In this document: positions 1 to 8,683 of the stretch, in pieces
Layout: each line of letters begins with the position of its first letter
Position numbering within the stretch: position 1 is the first letter of the stretch
Assembly (NCBI RefSeq): GCF_011290685.1
Contig: NZ_JAANYN010000006.1
Location: forward strand, 1 to 64,000
Origin: Cyclobacterium plantarum
Lineage (GTDB): Bacteria; Bacteroidota; Bacteroidia; Cytophagales; Cyclobacteriaceae
DNA: 64,000 bases
Direction of reading: 5' to 3'
Made by a program: the position numbers and the translations under genes
The notes under the pieces: model-generated
Seen by the model: only the letters and a program-made list of their open reading frames with translations
Told to the model about the DNA's origin: nothing
Databases searched by the model: none

Positions 1-460
1 ACCGCTTTTCCATAACTTTCTGCTTACGCTGTCAATATACCTGCTTTTTAGTTATTGAAAAAGTGCCTTGTTCAATAGAATTAAATACCGTTTCATATCA
101 TTTTCATTCTTCATCATAAAGAAAGTATCTTTCCAACCTTATTCCCCACAGTAAAAACAGGGCAATCTTCCCCCTAATAAAAAAGGTCTTGAAATGGCCC
201 TTGATAAAAGCTCAATCGAAGCCAATAAAGCAGGATATAATCTTCACCAATAAGGGAAATACAGCATGCTTGCATGTTTGCATGCTTTCCTGCTTCCCCT
301 CATTTGAACAGATTTCATACAATTCATGGACAGTTTATGGTCCATCCGATTGCGGAAATTAAAAATACAAATAATTATTTAAAACATTTAGACCTGCAAA
401 TGTAGGCGGGAATTTTTTGATCAAAGGAAAAAAATTCCTTCCAAATTGTTAAATTCAGGT
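1..460. other. AT-rich non-coding left edge
   Basis: No convincing reading frame is seen on either strand. A short run of alternating GCATG-type words lies near 264-290 but forms no clear repeat array. The stretch just before 461 presumably carries the promoter of the Uma2 gene; no canonical motif was certain. Confidence 0.5.
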
Positions 461-1072
461 ATGGAAAAAGAAAAGGCCAAACCTTCCGTAAAAGAACCCG
501 ATTTAAGTTATGGGCGGTACACTTATGCGGATTACCTGTCCTGGGATATAGAAGAGATGGTCGAACTGATCAAGGGCAAAGTTTTCAAAAAAGCTGCCGC
601 AGCTCCAAACAGGATTCATCAACGACTAGCGGGAGACCTTCTTACTGAGCTCAACATGTTCCTGAAAGGCAAAACATGCCAGGCCTATATTGCCCCTTTT
701 GATGTACGGCTTCCTGTCCAATCCAAAAAAGACGATAAAATATTTACTGTCGTACAACCGGATATCTGCGTGGTCTGTGACCTCGACAAATTGGACGACA
801 GGGGCTGCATCGGAGCACCTGATCTGGTGGTGGAGGTACTCTCCCCGGGCAACAAACAACTTGAACTCCAGCATAAATACGAGGTGTACGAAGAATCCGG
901 GGTAAAAGAATACTGGCTGATGGATGCAGCCGGACAGACACTATTGATTTACACCCTGGTGCAAGGCAAGTACAAGAGTTCCCGCCTGATGACTTCCGGG
1001 GATAGGGCAAGGTCTTCAGCTGTTCTGGGATTTGAACTGGACCTGGAAGCATTTTTTGCGGAAATCAAATAA
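461..1072 (+). CDS. Uma2 family (DUF820) putative endonuclease
   Basis: This is a 203-residue member of the Uma2/DUF820 family, which has a PD-(D/E)XK nuclease-like fold; no substrate is known for this branch. Family hallmarks are visible: F-D-V-R near residues 80-83, Q-P-D-I-C near 99-103, G-A-P-D-L-V-V-E-V-L-S-P at 118-129, and E-Y-W near 150-152. A TTG start at 446 would add five residues, but the ATG at 461 is preferred because the alignment with the two other full-length copies in this window begins there (shared K-E-P-D-L about ten residues in). It is the only Uma2 copy here on the plus strand and is convergent with a truncated Uma2 gene and a truncated sulfatase. It is clearly more diverged than the copies at 16.9 and 19.7 kb are from each other. 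Confidence 0.85.
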   Translation: MEKEKAKPSVKEPDLSYGRYTYADYLSWDIEEMVELIKGKVFKKAAAAPNRIHQRLAGDLLTELNMFLKGKTCQAYIAPFDVRLPVQSKKDDKIFTVVQPDICVVCDLDKLDDRGCIGAPDLVVEVLSPGNKQLELQHKYEVYEESGVKEYWLMDAAGQTLLIYTLVQGKYKSSRLMTSGDRARSSAVLGFELDLEAFFAEIK

Positions 1073-1258
1073 GATGCATTGGCCAATATCGTGGCTTCCG
1101 GATAAAACCTCAGCAATGAAAGAACAGGTTTTACAAATCGTATTCAAAGAAACTTTTCTAAAGTTATTCGATTATTATAATTTTTCCCGATGGTCAGGAA
1201 CCAACTTTGGAAAAGTTACTGATCCTAATGTAACAAGATAAGGAATTGAATATTTCTA

Positions 1259-1475
1259 TTATTCAATAACTCCAAAAAACCCCTCCAAATCCAGGGTCAA
1301 CCCTTCGATCACATTTGACTCCACTACATTTCTGGAGATAAATAGCGGTGTGGGAACGTATTTCCCATTTTTAAGACTATAGACAAGCAAATCCCGGGTT
1401 CCATCATGAATGATCCAATATTCCCGAACTCCAATGGACGCATACACCTCAAACTTGTGCTTTAATTTTTTTGGT
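1259..1475 (-). pseudogene. 3' fragment of a Uma2 family gene
   Basis: About 70 codons match the C-terminal third of the intact Uma2 proteins of this window. The reading frame is open from about 1475 and carries K-L-K-H-K-F-E-V-Y, G-V-R-E-Y-W-I-I-H and the terminal L-D-L-E-G-F-F motif. The N-terminal two thirds, including the F-D-V-R and G-A-P-D nuclease-fold motifs, are absent. At its 5' end it runs straight into the 3' end of a truncated sulfatase in another frame, overlapping about 1462-1475, so the two remnants were joined by a deletion. An ATG inside the fragment at 1447 leaves only 62 residues and is unlikely to make a working protein. Confidence 0.8.
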
Positions 1476-1997
1476 TCAAATACCGATCTGTAAATTGCTG
1501 GTTAAGTTTATCGGAGTCACCATACAGGATACGCAGGGCTTCTAGCCGATCGTGCAACTCATTTAGTACCTCTTGGTAGGCAGGATCATCATAGAGATTT
1601 TTCATCCCATTGGGGTCTTCCTGCAGATCGTATAATTCCCATTCGTCGATGTTATAGTAAAAATGCATCAATTTGTAGCGGTCTGTCGCCACCCCATAGT
1701 GGCGCTTCACCATGTGCACGGAAGGGTGCTCATAATAAGTATAATAAACAGCATCCCGCCAATCTTTACGTTCACCATTCAGCAAGCCCCTAAAGGACTC
1801 CCATTGCATGTCCTCCGGAACCGCCACCCCCGTATAGTCTAGAAAGGTAGGCGCAAAATCCAGGTTCTTAACCAGGGCATCTATGACCGTTCCAGGCTCA
1901 ATTTCCGGTGGATAACGCACCATCAGCGGCATGCGTAGGGACTCTTCGTACATTAAGCGCTTGTCAAACCAGCCGTGTTCACCCAGATAAAAACGCT
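1462..1997 (-). pseudogene. 5'-truncated sulfatase (C-terminal part only)
   Basis: The frame matches the C-terminal third of the intact sulfatase at 31.9-33.5 kb, nearly residue for residue. Shared stretches are F-Y-L-G-E-H-G-W-F-D-K-R, then V-Y-Y-T-Y-Y-E, V-K-R-H-Y-G-V-A-T, K-L-M-H-F-Y-Y and the Y-D-D-P-x-Y tail. The open frame starts at ATG 1953, but homology extends upstream to about 1997 and then stops abruptly. The catalytic N-terminal half with the C-x-P-S-R formylglycine site is missing, so it cannot be an active sulfatase. The stop at 1462 lies inside sequence that resembles the neighbouring Uma2 fragment, so the native stop was probably lost. The closest relative belongs to the GlcNAc-6-O-sulfatase-like type. 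Confidence 0.85.
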
Positions 1998-2158
1998 AAA
2001 ATGAAAAAAGGCAAAAAAGTAGAAGAAATTCAAAAAAATACCTGTAAACCAAGCGCCTAAAAAATACCCAAGGCCAAGGCATCTACAATTTATGAAGAGA
2101 AAAAAAGTCTTTAGATAATTTGCCCTTGATTTAAAATAGCTTTCGAAAAATTAAAATC

Positions 2159-2830
2159 TTAATCCACAGATGCATCTTGCTTAAGTCCGTCTTTTGTAAC
2201 AAACAATATGGAAGAACCTGTGCCCATACCAACAATTGAACGCATTGCTTTTTCAGGTTCTATGTCTAAAAATTTTAATTGACAGGCCGGTACATGGTAA
2301 ATATTTCCATTCATTGGATTTGGTGCAGTAGGTACAAAAATGGTGTACATATCATCTGAGACGGCTTCCGTGACAAAGCCCGTCAGCAGTACCCCTGTGT
2401 TGAAGGCATCTACCAACACGACCTGGCTAAATGGCATTTTTTTGAGACCTGTAAACTGGGCAATGGTTTCCTGTATGGTAGAATACAAAGGTATTTGTAA
2501 TAAATACCTGTATTCAAAAACCTTAAAAATTCGTTTACTTCTGCCGTTGGTGAGTATTAAACCAATTACGAAAATAATTCCAATGAGAATAAGTAATGCA
2601 AGCACATTGACAAATAGGGCAGGTGATTCGGAATTATTGTCCAATAATGCACTAATTGGCGAAACCAAATTAAATACGAACTTAAAAATTATGGACAGTA
2701 AAAATAAAATAATGATCATGGGTAAAATCAGGAATAAACCATTCAACAAAGTTTTAATAAAGAATGATTTAGTCCAGAAACTTTCTTTAGGAAACTTTTC
2801 CCTGCCTGGCAATGGTGCTGAGTTTTTCAT
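2159..2830 (-). CDS. DUF502 family membrane protein
   Basis: This 223-residue protein has two hydrophobic membrane segments near residues 28-56 and 70-93. A soluble C-terminal part contains the features of the DUF502 (COG2928) family: L-Q-I-P-L-Y-S-T-I-Q-E-T near 110-121, F-V-P-T-A-P-N-P near 165-172 and V-G-M-G-T-G-S near the end. Family members are inner-membrane proteins of unknown role. It stands alone, with an AT-rich gap on each side, and its length is normal. The ATG at 2830 is the natural start because a short charged leader precedes the first membrane span. Confidence 0.85.
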   Translation of the reverse strand: MKNSAPLPGREKFPKESFWTKSFFIKTLLNGLFLILPMIIILFLLSIIFKFVFNLVSPISALLDNNSESPALFVNVLALLILIGIIFVIGLILTNGRSKRIFKVFEYRYLLQIPLYSTIQETIAQFTGLKKMPFSQVVLVDAFNTGVLLTGFVTEAVSDDMYTIFVPTAPNPMNGNIYHVPACQLKFLDIEPEKAMRSIVGMGTGSSILFVTKDGLKQDASVD

Positions 2831-3257
2831 TAATCACTAGGGTTTAAATATCAATCGAGTTAGACTACCAAAAAAAATCCAAATTTCACCTTACATCACT
2901 TCATCAAAATTTCAATCAGATTCTTAATCTTTTAGAATGGTGGTCCTGCGATTGAAGTATCATCATTCTCAATTGGCAATATTCATGCCTTTTCATTATC
3001 CTTAGCCTAATTATTTACACCTAATTTCTTAAAATTAATCAAAACAAATTTTAACTCAGTGTAAGTAAAAGGCGTAATATAGAAACTGAATGAAAGCCTA
3101 TCTGCTTCGAAGGAATACTGTTCCATTATAAAACGGTGCTTTTTCCCCAGTTAAAAAAACCTATTCCCTTTGTTACACAGGGTGCATGGGCGTTAAAGTC
3201 ATAAGAAAAATTTCTGTAAAAAACAGGAAAATCTCTTTATCTCAAAAACATAACCTG
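2831..3257. other. Intergenic region, no gene seen
   Basis: The spacer is AT-rich and separates the DUF502 gene from the 3' end of the M23 peptidase gene; both are on the minus strand. Short open frames occur, but none shows family motifs or likely start context. It probably holds the DUF502 promoter at its left end. Confidence 0.4.
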
Positions 3258-4571
3258 TCAGACAGGGCTGTCCTGTTTTTTAACCCAAAGGTGGATACCA
3301 TTTGCCGCAGCCACCAGATCAAACTGCCCAAAGCTACCCAACACTTCTGCCTTCCCGGAAAAGGATGAGTGCTGAAATACAGGAGACCACCAGTTTACCT
3401 TTAAAAAATCCGAAGGTTGAATGGTCCTTTGTTCCAGGGGAGTTTCAACAAGCTCTACAAGGTTTTCTGCCAGAAAACCTTGTCTCTCGTCTGGCAATCT
3501 GATTCTCAACCAGCCCTGGGTTTTTCCCATTATTCTAAAAACTGCCTGCTTTTCCAATTTGTCCAAAATCATACTACGGGTGCTGGGACCCTGCCGCAAA
3601 TTAACCAGGGCAGGCTTTACTCTTGCCCAATTGCTGAACAATACCGAATCAGCCATGGAAGATCCTGGTAGTTCCGGTGCCTTCTGAAAGAAACCAAGCG
3701 GATCTACGCTTTTCCAACCCGTTGCATAAATTCCAAAATGCAGGTGAGGTGCCGTGGTGCGTGCGTTGCCGGTATTGCCCACCGTACCCAGGGTATCACC
3801 AGGTTTTACCTTAGTGCCTACAGCCACCAGCTGGCTATCAAGGTGGGCATAATAAAAGAAATACCTTCCTGATGAAATCCTTACGATCTTTCCCCCCAGG
3901 CGATTATTGCCTACACGAGAAACCCTTCCCTCTCTGACCGCCAGTACTGGTGTGCCTCTTGCAGCGAATATATCCACGCCCTCATGTTGCCTCCTTCCGC
4001 CTGCTCTTGGATCCCCGAAAAAACTGGCAATATTCAAATAACTCTTTTCCAGTAGGGGAAAACTCAGGGAAGGGGTATAGCTAATGGACAATTCCACCAA
4101 ACCTCCTCTGAGCAATTCTGGTTGAAGTCGAAGCAAAAATTTATCTCCTGACTTCACTGGGTACTTGCTGGTATATTTTTCCCCTTCTATTTTCAATTCT
4201 TCCAGCTCCCCACCTTCTTTTACTTCAAAAAGGTCTATAAACCAGGTTGCACTTGTATCCGAAAGCAGTTTTAAATCAACGGTAATTTTCTGCCCTTCAC
4301 TGGCCGAAAATAAAAATGAGGCGGCTTCCGGCTCTGCCGGGTCAAACCGGGTCAGCTCCTTATAAGGCAATTCCACCTGATTGCTATCAGCCAGAACCCT
4401 TTTTCCAGCCTCTTCCCACTCCCTGACCATGGAATAGTTTTTTAGGTCAGAAGCCTTAAGCCCCTGCAAGTATCTGCCATAGGGACTTGAAGGACGAAGC
4501 AATTGCTCTATTTTTGTTCCCTGACAGGACAGGCACAAAATTACCAGCACATATAGGGATATATTTTTCAT
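3258..4571 (-). CDS. M23 family metallopeptidase lipoprotein with SH3-like domain
   Basis: This is a 437-residue predicted lipoprotein: a short signal peptide ends in L-C-L-S-C with Cys16 as the lipidation site. The LytM/M23 peptidase domain occupies about residues 185-295. Zinc ligands are visible as H196-x3-D200 (in H-E-G-V-D), and the catalytic H276-L-H278-F-G motif is present; H243 lies in Y-A-H-L. A bacterial SH3-like domain follows at about 318-372 (V-N-L-R-Q-G-P-S and G-W-L-R-I). Such proteins act on peptidoglycan cross-links or as M23-type hydrolases in the periplasm. Residues 60-165 form a beta-rich region of unknown role. All catalytic residues are present, so it is likely active. 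Confidence 0.9.
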   Translation of the reverse strand: MKNISLYVLVILCLSCQGTKIEQLLRPSSPYGRYLQGLKASDLKNYSMVREWEEAGKRVLADSNQVELPYKELTRFDPAEPEAASFLFSASEGQKITVDLKLLSDTSATWFIDLFEVKEGGELEELKIEGEKYTSKYPVKSGDKFLLRLQPELLRGGLVELSISYTPSLSFPLLEKSYLNIASFFGDPRAGGRRQHEGVDIFAARGTPVLAVREGRVSRVGNNRLGGKIVRISSGRYFFYYAHLDSQLVAVGTKVKPGDTLGTVGNTGNARTTAPHLHFGIYATGWKSVDPLGFFQKAPELPGSSMADSVLFSNWARVKPALVNLRQGPSTRSMILDKLEKQAVFRIMGKTQGWLRIRLPDERQGFLAENLVELVETPLEQRTIQPSDFLKVNWWSPVFQHSSFSGKAEVLGSFGQFDLVAAANGIHLWVKKQDSPV

Positions 4572-4589
4572 ATTTCATTTAAAAAGCAA

Positions 4590-4619
4590 AGAGCCTGCCG
4601 TTTTAATAGGACAGGCTCT
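4590..4619 (-). terminator. Rho-independent terminator of the DJ-1/PfpI gene
   Basis: Inverted arms AGAGCCTG (4590-4597) and CAGGCTCT (4612-4619) enclose a 14-base loop. Read on the minus strand, the hairpin is followed by a T-rich run. It lies just after the stop of the DJ-1/PfpI gene and before the M23 gene start. Confidence 0.7.
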
Positions 4620-4644
4620 CAGAATTTAAAAATCCAATTGATAA

Positions 4645-5205
4645 CTACAGGGTTTTCTGCTCTTCGTGTACCCCCTCCCGAATTTCTTCGATGAGTTTCT
4701 TATTAAAAGCAGGAAGGTCATCGGGTTTACGGGCAGTCACCAGGGCTGAATCGCAAACACACTCGCTGTCGGTCCATGCTACTCCGGCATTGATCAGGTC
4801 AGTTTTAATCGAAGGCCAGGAAGTCATTTCCCTGCCTTCCAGAGCACCTGTTTCGATCAATACTTGCGGACCATGACAGATGGCCGCCACCGGTTTACCT
4901 TTGGCAAAGAAAGCTTTGATAAATTCAATGGCTTCTTTACTGGTTCTCAATTTATCGGGGTTGATCACACCACCCGGGAGTACCAAGGCGTTGTAATCAT
5001 CAGGGTTGGCATCACTCAATGGTTGGTCTATTTTGACCTCTCCGGACCAGTTGCCATCTTTCCAGCCTTTGATCGAACTGGCGGGAGAAATGACATGAAC
5101 AGTTGCTCCCGCCTCCTCCAGGGCCTGCTTGGGGCTTTTCAATTCACTTTCTTCAAATCCTGTTTCAGTTAAAATAGCTACCGTTTTATCTTTTAGCGTT
5201 GGCAT
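4645..5205 (-). CDS. DJ-1/PfpI family protein (class I glutamine amidotransferase-like)
   Basis: This 186-residue protein belongs to the PfpI/YhbO branch of the DJ-1 superfamily. The nucleophile elbow A-I-C-H-G-P-Q places Cys110 next to His111, and the conserved acidic residue of the E-T-G-F-E-E-S-E segment lies near position 18. L-V-L-P-G-G-V near 75-80 is the usual oxyanion region. Members act as stress-related deglycases/hydratases or proteases, and the exact activity cannot be read from sequence. The gene is monocistronic with its own terminator and has normal length. Confidence 0.9.
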   Translation of the reverse strand: MPTLKDKTVAILTETGFEESELKSPKQALEEAGATVHVISPASSIKGWKDGNWSGEVKIDQPLSDANPDDYNALVLPGGVINPDKLRTSKEAIEFIKAFFAKGKPVAAICHGPQVLIETGALEGREMTSWPSIKTDLINAGVAWTDSECVCDSALVTARKPDDLPAFNKKLIEEIREGVHEEQKTL

Positions 5206-5434
5206 GTTAGAAAATAGTTTGGTTTAACAATCTTTTCTATCCCCAACCTGATTGACCAAGCCAAACAGGCAGGGCTTTCATAGATTCAACTTCCATGCCA
5301 TTAACCAGCTTTATCAAAAAAAACATAACAGAACCAATTTTTAAAATGACAAAAACAATTCAATATTAATACTATTTCCTTTTTATTGGATTTTTTTCAA
5401 TTTAGTTGTTTAAAACGAATAAATCAGTCTGTAC

Positions 5435-8400
5435 TTATTTGAAATCCCGGGAGGGAAACAATTCCCCCTGTTGCCCCTTTTCTACAGTAGAGGTCTGGGG
5501 AATTTTTCTCTCTTCGCCTCTTTTTCTGTCCGAGAGGTGGCTTTGTTCCCGAGGATTGGATTGTAGCAGCTTGTTCAGGTTATGACAGGACCGCACCACC
5601 ACATGGATTACCTCCCCTTCTACCTGCAGTTTCCCGGAAACCATCAGCAGTTTGGACTGCAGGATGACGGATCGGTATTTCTCAAAGGTCTTGGCCCATA
5701 CCACCAGATTGGCAAAACCGGTCTCGTCTTCAATGGTAATGAAAAGCACCCCCTTGGCCGTACCCGGACGTTGCCTGACCGTAATCAGGCCACAAACCTT
5801 GACGAAAGCCCCGTCTTTCATTTTTCCCAAATGGGCTGTGGGGCTTACCCGCAATTGATCCAGCTGATCGCGCAAATGGCTCAGGGGATGGGATTTCAGG
5901 GAAAGGGTGGTGGCAGCATAATCCCGGAGTACCTGCTCCATGGGAGGAATGGCTGGCAGGGACACCTCCTTTTCACGGGGCGTCTCCTGCACCTGCCCTG
6001 TAAACACACCGATGGGCCTGCCCTGAAGGGCCAATACTTCCCAAAGGGCTTGCCTTCGGTCCAGGCCCAGGGATCGAAAGGCATCCGCATCGGCCAGGCG
6101 CTCCAGGGCAGACTTGGGTACCCCGGCATTGATCAGGTCGGTGATATGGACATAGGGTTTTTTCCGCTGCTCCACCAGCAGCTGCATGTCCGACTGATTC
6201 AATCCCTTCACCTGCCGGAACCCCAGCCGAATCGATAGGTACTGACCGGATTTTTCCTCAAACACATGGTCCCAGAAGGAGCGGTTTATATCCACCGGCC
6301 TTACTTCTACCCCGTGCTTACGGGCATCGCTGACGATCTGTGCCGGTCGGTAAAAACCCATGGGCTGGCTATTGAGCAGGGCCGTAGCAAAAACATCCGG
6401 ATAGTGGTACTTCAGCCAACAGGAAACGTAGACCAGCAAGGCAAAACTGGCTGCATGGCTTTCGGGAAAACCGTAGCTGCCAAATCCCTCCAGCTGTCGG
6501 AACACCCGTTTTGCAAAGTCTTCCTTGTAACCCCGGGCCACCATTCCCCCTACCAACTTTTTCTCGTACTGACTCACCAGCCCATGCGCCTTGAAGGTCG
6601 CCATGCTTCGCCGCAGTCCATCTGCTTCCGCCGGGGTAAATCCTGCCGCCACGATGGCAATCTCCATGGCCTGCTCCTGAAACAGGGGCACCCCCAGGGT
6701 GCGGCCAAGGATCTCTTCCAGTTCCCGGGAGGGGTATTCCACCGGCTCTTCTCCCCTGCGCCGTTTGAGGTAGGGATGCACCATGTCTCCCTGTATCGGT
6801 CCGGGTCGGACAATCGCCACCTCGATCACCAGGTCGTAAAAGGTCCTGGGCTTCAGACGGGGCAACATGGACATTTGGGCGCGGCTTTCTATCTGAAATA
6901 CTCCCAAGGTGTCTGCATGGCTGATCATCTCGTAGACCCGGGGGTCGTCCTGTGGAATATTGGCCAGGGTAAGCTGCGGGCCGTAATGGGACCGGACCAG
7001 GTCAAACGCCTTTCGTATACAGGTCAGCATGCCCAAGGCCAGCACGTCTACTTTCAGAAAACCCAGCGCATCGATATCGTCTTTGTCCCATTCGATGCAG
7101 GTCCGGTTTTCCATCCGCGCATGCAGTACCGGACAGAGGTTGGAGAGCTGGTCCCGGGTAATCACAAAGCCCCCGGTATGCTGGCCCAACTGCCGGGGAA
7201 ACCCCATATACTGCCAGGTAAGCAGCAATGTCTTTCGCAAATGGGAATCCCGGGGATCAAATCCCTGAGAAGACACTTTCTCTCCTCGCAGCCATTCTTT
7301 GGTCAGTTCGTGTCCTGACTTGGCAAGCCGGTCCACCGCATCCAATGACAAGCCCATGGCTTTGCCCACGTCCCGTACCGCTCCCTTCCAATGCAGCCGG
7401 GTGACAGTGGCCACAATGCCCGCCCGGTCCCGTCCGTACTTTTCGTAAATGTACTGCATCACTTCCTCCCTGCGCTCGTGCTCAAAATCCACGTCGATAT
7501 CCGGGGGCTCGTTGCGGGCATCGGACATAAAGCGGGCAAACAGCAGCTTGAACTTGGAGGGGTCCACGGAGGTAATGCCCAGGCAATAGCAAACCACCGA
7601 ATTGGCCGCCGAACCCCGCCCCTGACAGAGAATGCCCCGCTTCCGGGCAAAGCGAACCAAATCGTAAACCGTCAAAAAATAGGATGCATATTCTTTTCGA
7701 GCAATGAATTCCAGCTCGAGCTGTATCGTATCCCGAATTCCTTGAGGAGGTTCCCCGCCAAAGCTTTCCCTGGCCCCTTTCCAGGTCAACAACTCCAGCT
7801 CCTCCTGCGGACTGCGACCCTCGGTAGTGATTTCCTCCGGGTATTGATAGGTCAACTGGTCCAGGGAAAACCGACAGGATTCGGCGAGTTCCCCTGCACT
7901 GCGAAGGGCAGCAGGGTACTCCCGAAACAGGCGGTACATTTCTTCACGGGATTTCAGGTACCGCTCGGCATTGGGATGCAGGCGAAACCCGGCATTTTGA
8001 ATGGTACATTTTTCCCGGATGCAGGTCAATACGTCCTGCAGGGCCCTTCTTCCCGACGCGTGGTAATGCACATCATTGACCGCCACCAGGGGAATTCCCA
8101 GGCTTTGCTCCAGCTGCGCCATCCGAAACAGCCGCTTCTGATCGCTGCCATTGTAGGTAAAAGCGACGGCCAGGTAAAGGCTGTCGCCCAGGGCCTCCCG
8201 GTATTCTTCCAGGGAGGAATAAAAGTCCGGCTCAAAATCCAGGTGGGCATTCAGGCTAGTTGGAGGGACTGCGATAAATACGCTACCCCGGGCATGGGCG
8301 TATACATCCGCTTTGTACAGGTGACAGATCCCCTTCTCGGCCCGAAGATTGCCCAGGGTAAGCAGGGAAGATAGCCGCCCGTACGCATCCCGGTCTTTGG

Positions 8401-8644
8401 GATAGGCCAACAGGCTGGGACCATCCAGCAAATCCAGACGGCAGGCCGGAATAAAGCGAAGGCCGGATTCCCTGGCTGCCGCATGTGCCCGGACAATTCC
8501 CGCCAGGGTATTTCGGTCGGTCAGGGCCAGGGCTTCGTAGCCCAGCTGAATGGCTCGCTGCACCAATTCTTCCGGGTGCGAACCTCCCCGCAGAAAGGAG
8601 AAGTTGGAGGTCACTTGCAATTCGCTATAGGGGGTTGCTTGCAT
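5435..8644 (-). CDS. dnaE2: Error-prone DNA polymerase III alpha subunit DnaE2 (ImuC)
   Basis: This 1069-residue C-family polymerase is of the DnaE2/ImuC type, the catalytic partner in the inducible mutasome. The N-terminal PHP domain begins with F-S-F-L-R-G-G-S-H and A-L-T-D-R-N (residues about 14-45). The polymerase palm carries G-R-G-S-A-A-N-S and the catalytic P-D-I-D-V-D-F near 340-385. A helix-hairpin-helix region and a C-terminal OB fold (about 930-1010) follow. Length is typical of DnaE2, shorter than replicative DnaE1. It is the last gene of the imuA-imuB-dnaE2 operon, starting 39 bp after the imuB stop. Its role is translesion synthesis and damage-induced mutagenesis. Confidence 0.96.
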   Translation of the reverse strand: MQATPYSELQVTSNFSFLRGGSHPEELVQRAIQLGYEALALTDRNTLAGIVRAHAAARESGLRFIPACRLDLLDGPSLLAYPKDRDAYGRLSSLLTLGNLRAEKGICHLYKADVYAHARGSVFIAVPPTSLNAHLDFEPDFYSSLEEYREALGDSLYLAVAFTYNGSDQKRLFRMAQLEQSLGIPLVAVNDVHYHASGRRALQDVLTCIREKCTIQNAGFRLHPNAERYLKSREEMYRLFREYPAALRSAGELAESCRFSLDQLTYQYPEEITTEGRSPQEELELLTWKGARESFGGEPPQGIRDTIQLELEFIARKEYASYFLTVYDLVRFARKRGILCQGRGSAANSVVCYCLGITSVDPSKFKLLFARFMSDARNEPPDIDVDFEHERREEVMQYIYEKYGRDRAGIVATVTRLHWKGAVRDVGKAMGLSLDAVDRLAKSGHELTKEWLRGEKVSSQGFDPRDSHLRKTLLLTWQYMGFPRQLGQHTGGFVITRDQLSNLCPVLHARMENRTCIEWDKDDIDALGFLKVDVLALGMLTCIRKAFDLVRSHYGPQLTLANIPQDDPRVYEMISHADTLGVFQIESRAQMSMLPRLKPRTFYDLVIEVAIVRPGPIQGDMVHPYLKRRRGEEPVEYPSRELEEILGRTLGVPLFQEQAMEIAIVAAGFTPAEADGLRRSMATFKAHGLVSQYEKKLVGGMVARGYKEDFAKRVFRQLEGFGSYGFPESHAASFALLVYVSCWLKYHYPDVFATALLNSQPMGFYRPAQIVSDARKHGVEVRPVDINRSFWDHVFEEKSGQYLSIRLGFRQVKGLNQSDMQLLVEQRKKPYVHITDLINAGVPKSALERLADADAFRSLGLDRRQALWEVLALQGRPIGVFTGQVQETPREKEVSLPAIPPMEQVLRDYAATTLSLKSHPLSHLRDQLDQLRVSPTAHLGKMKDGAFVKVCGLITVRQRPGTAKGVLFITIEDETGFANLVVWAKTFEKYRSVILQSKLLMVSGKLQVEGEVIHVVVRSCHNLNKLLQSNPREQSHLSDRKRGEERKIPQTSTVEKGQQGELFPSRDFK

Positions 8645-8683
8645 GATTTGTCTGTATAAATAGGTTCAATAAATACCCCTGGG

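Noticed and set aside
264-290. Alternating GCATG words as a possible repeat array or CRISPR-like element
   Set aside because: The words are too short and irregular, and there are no spacers of constant length.
446-460. TTG start giving five extra residues to the first Uma2 protein
   Set aside because: The other Uma2 copies begin with ATG at the equivalent place, and the extra residues are not conserved.
6266-7318. A 350-codon plus-strand frame opposite dnaE2, and similar long ones at 5582-6238 and 7391-8374
   Set aside because: They are antisense to a fully conserved polymerase gene. Their composition reflects the GC-rich codons of dnaE2 and they show no family motifs.
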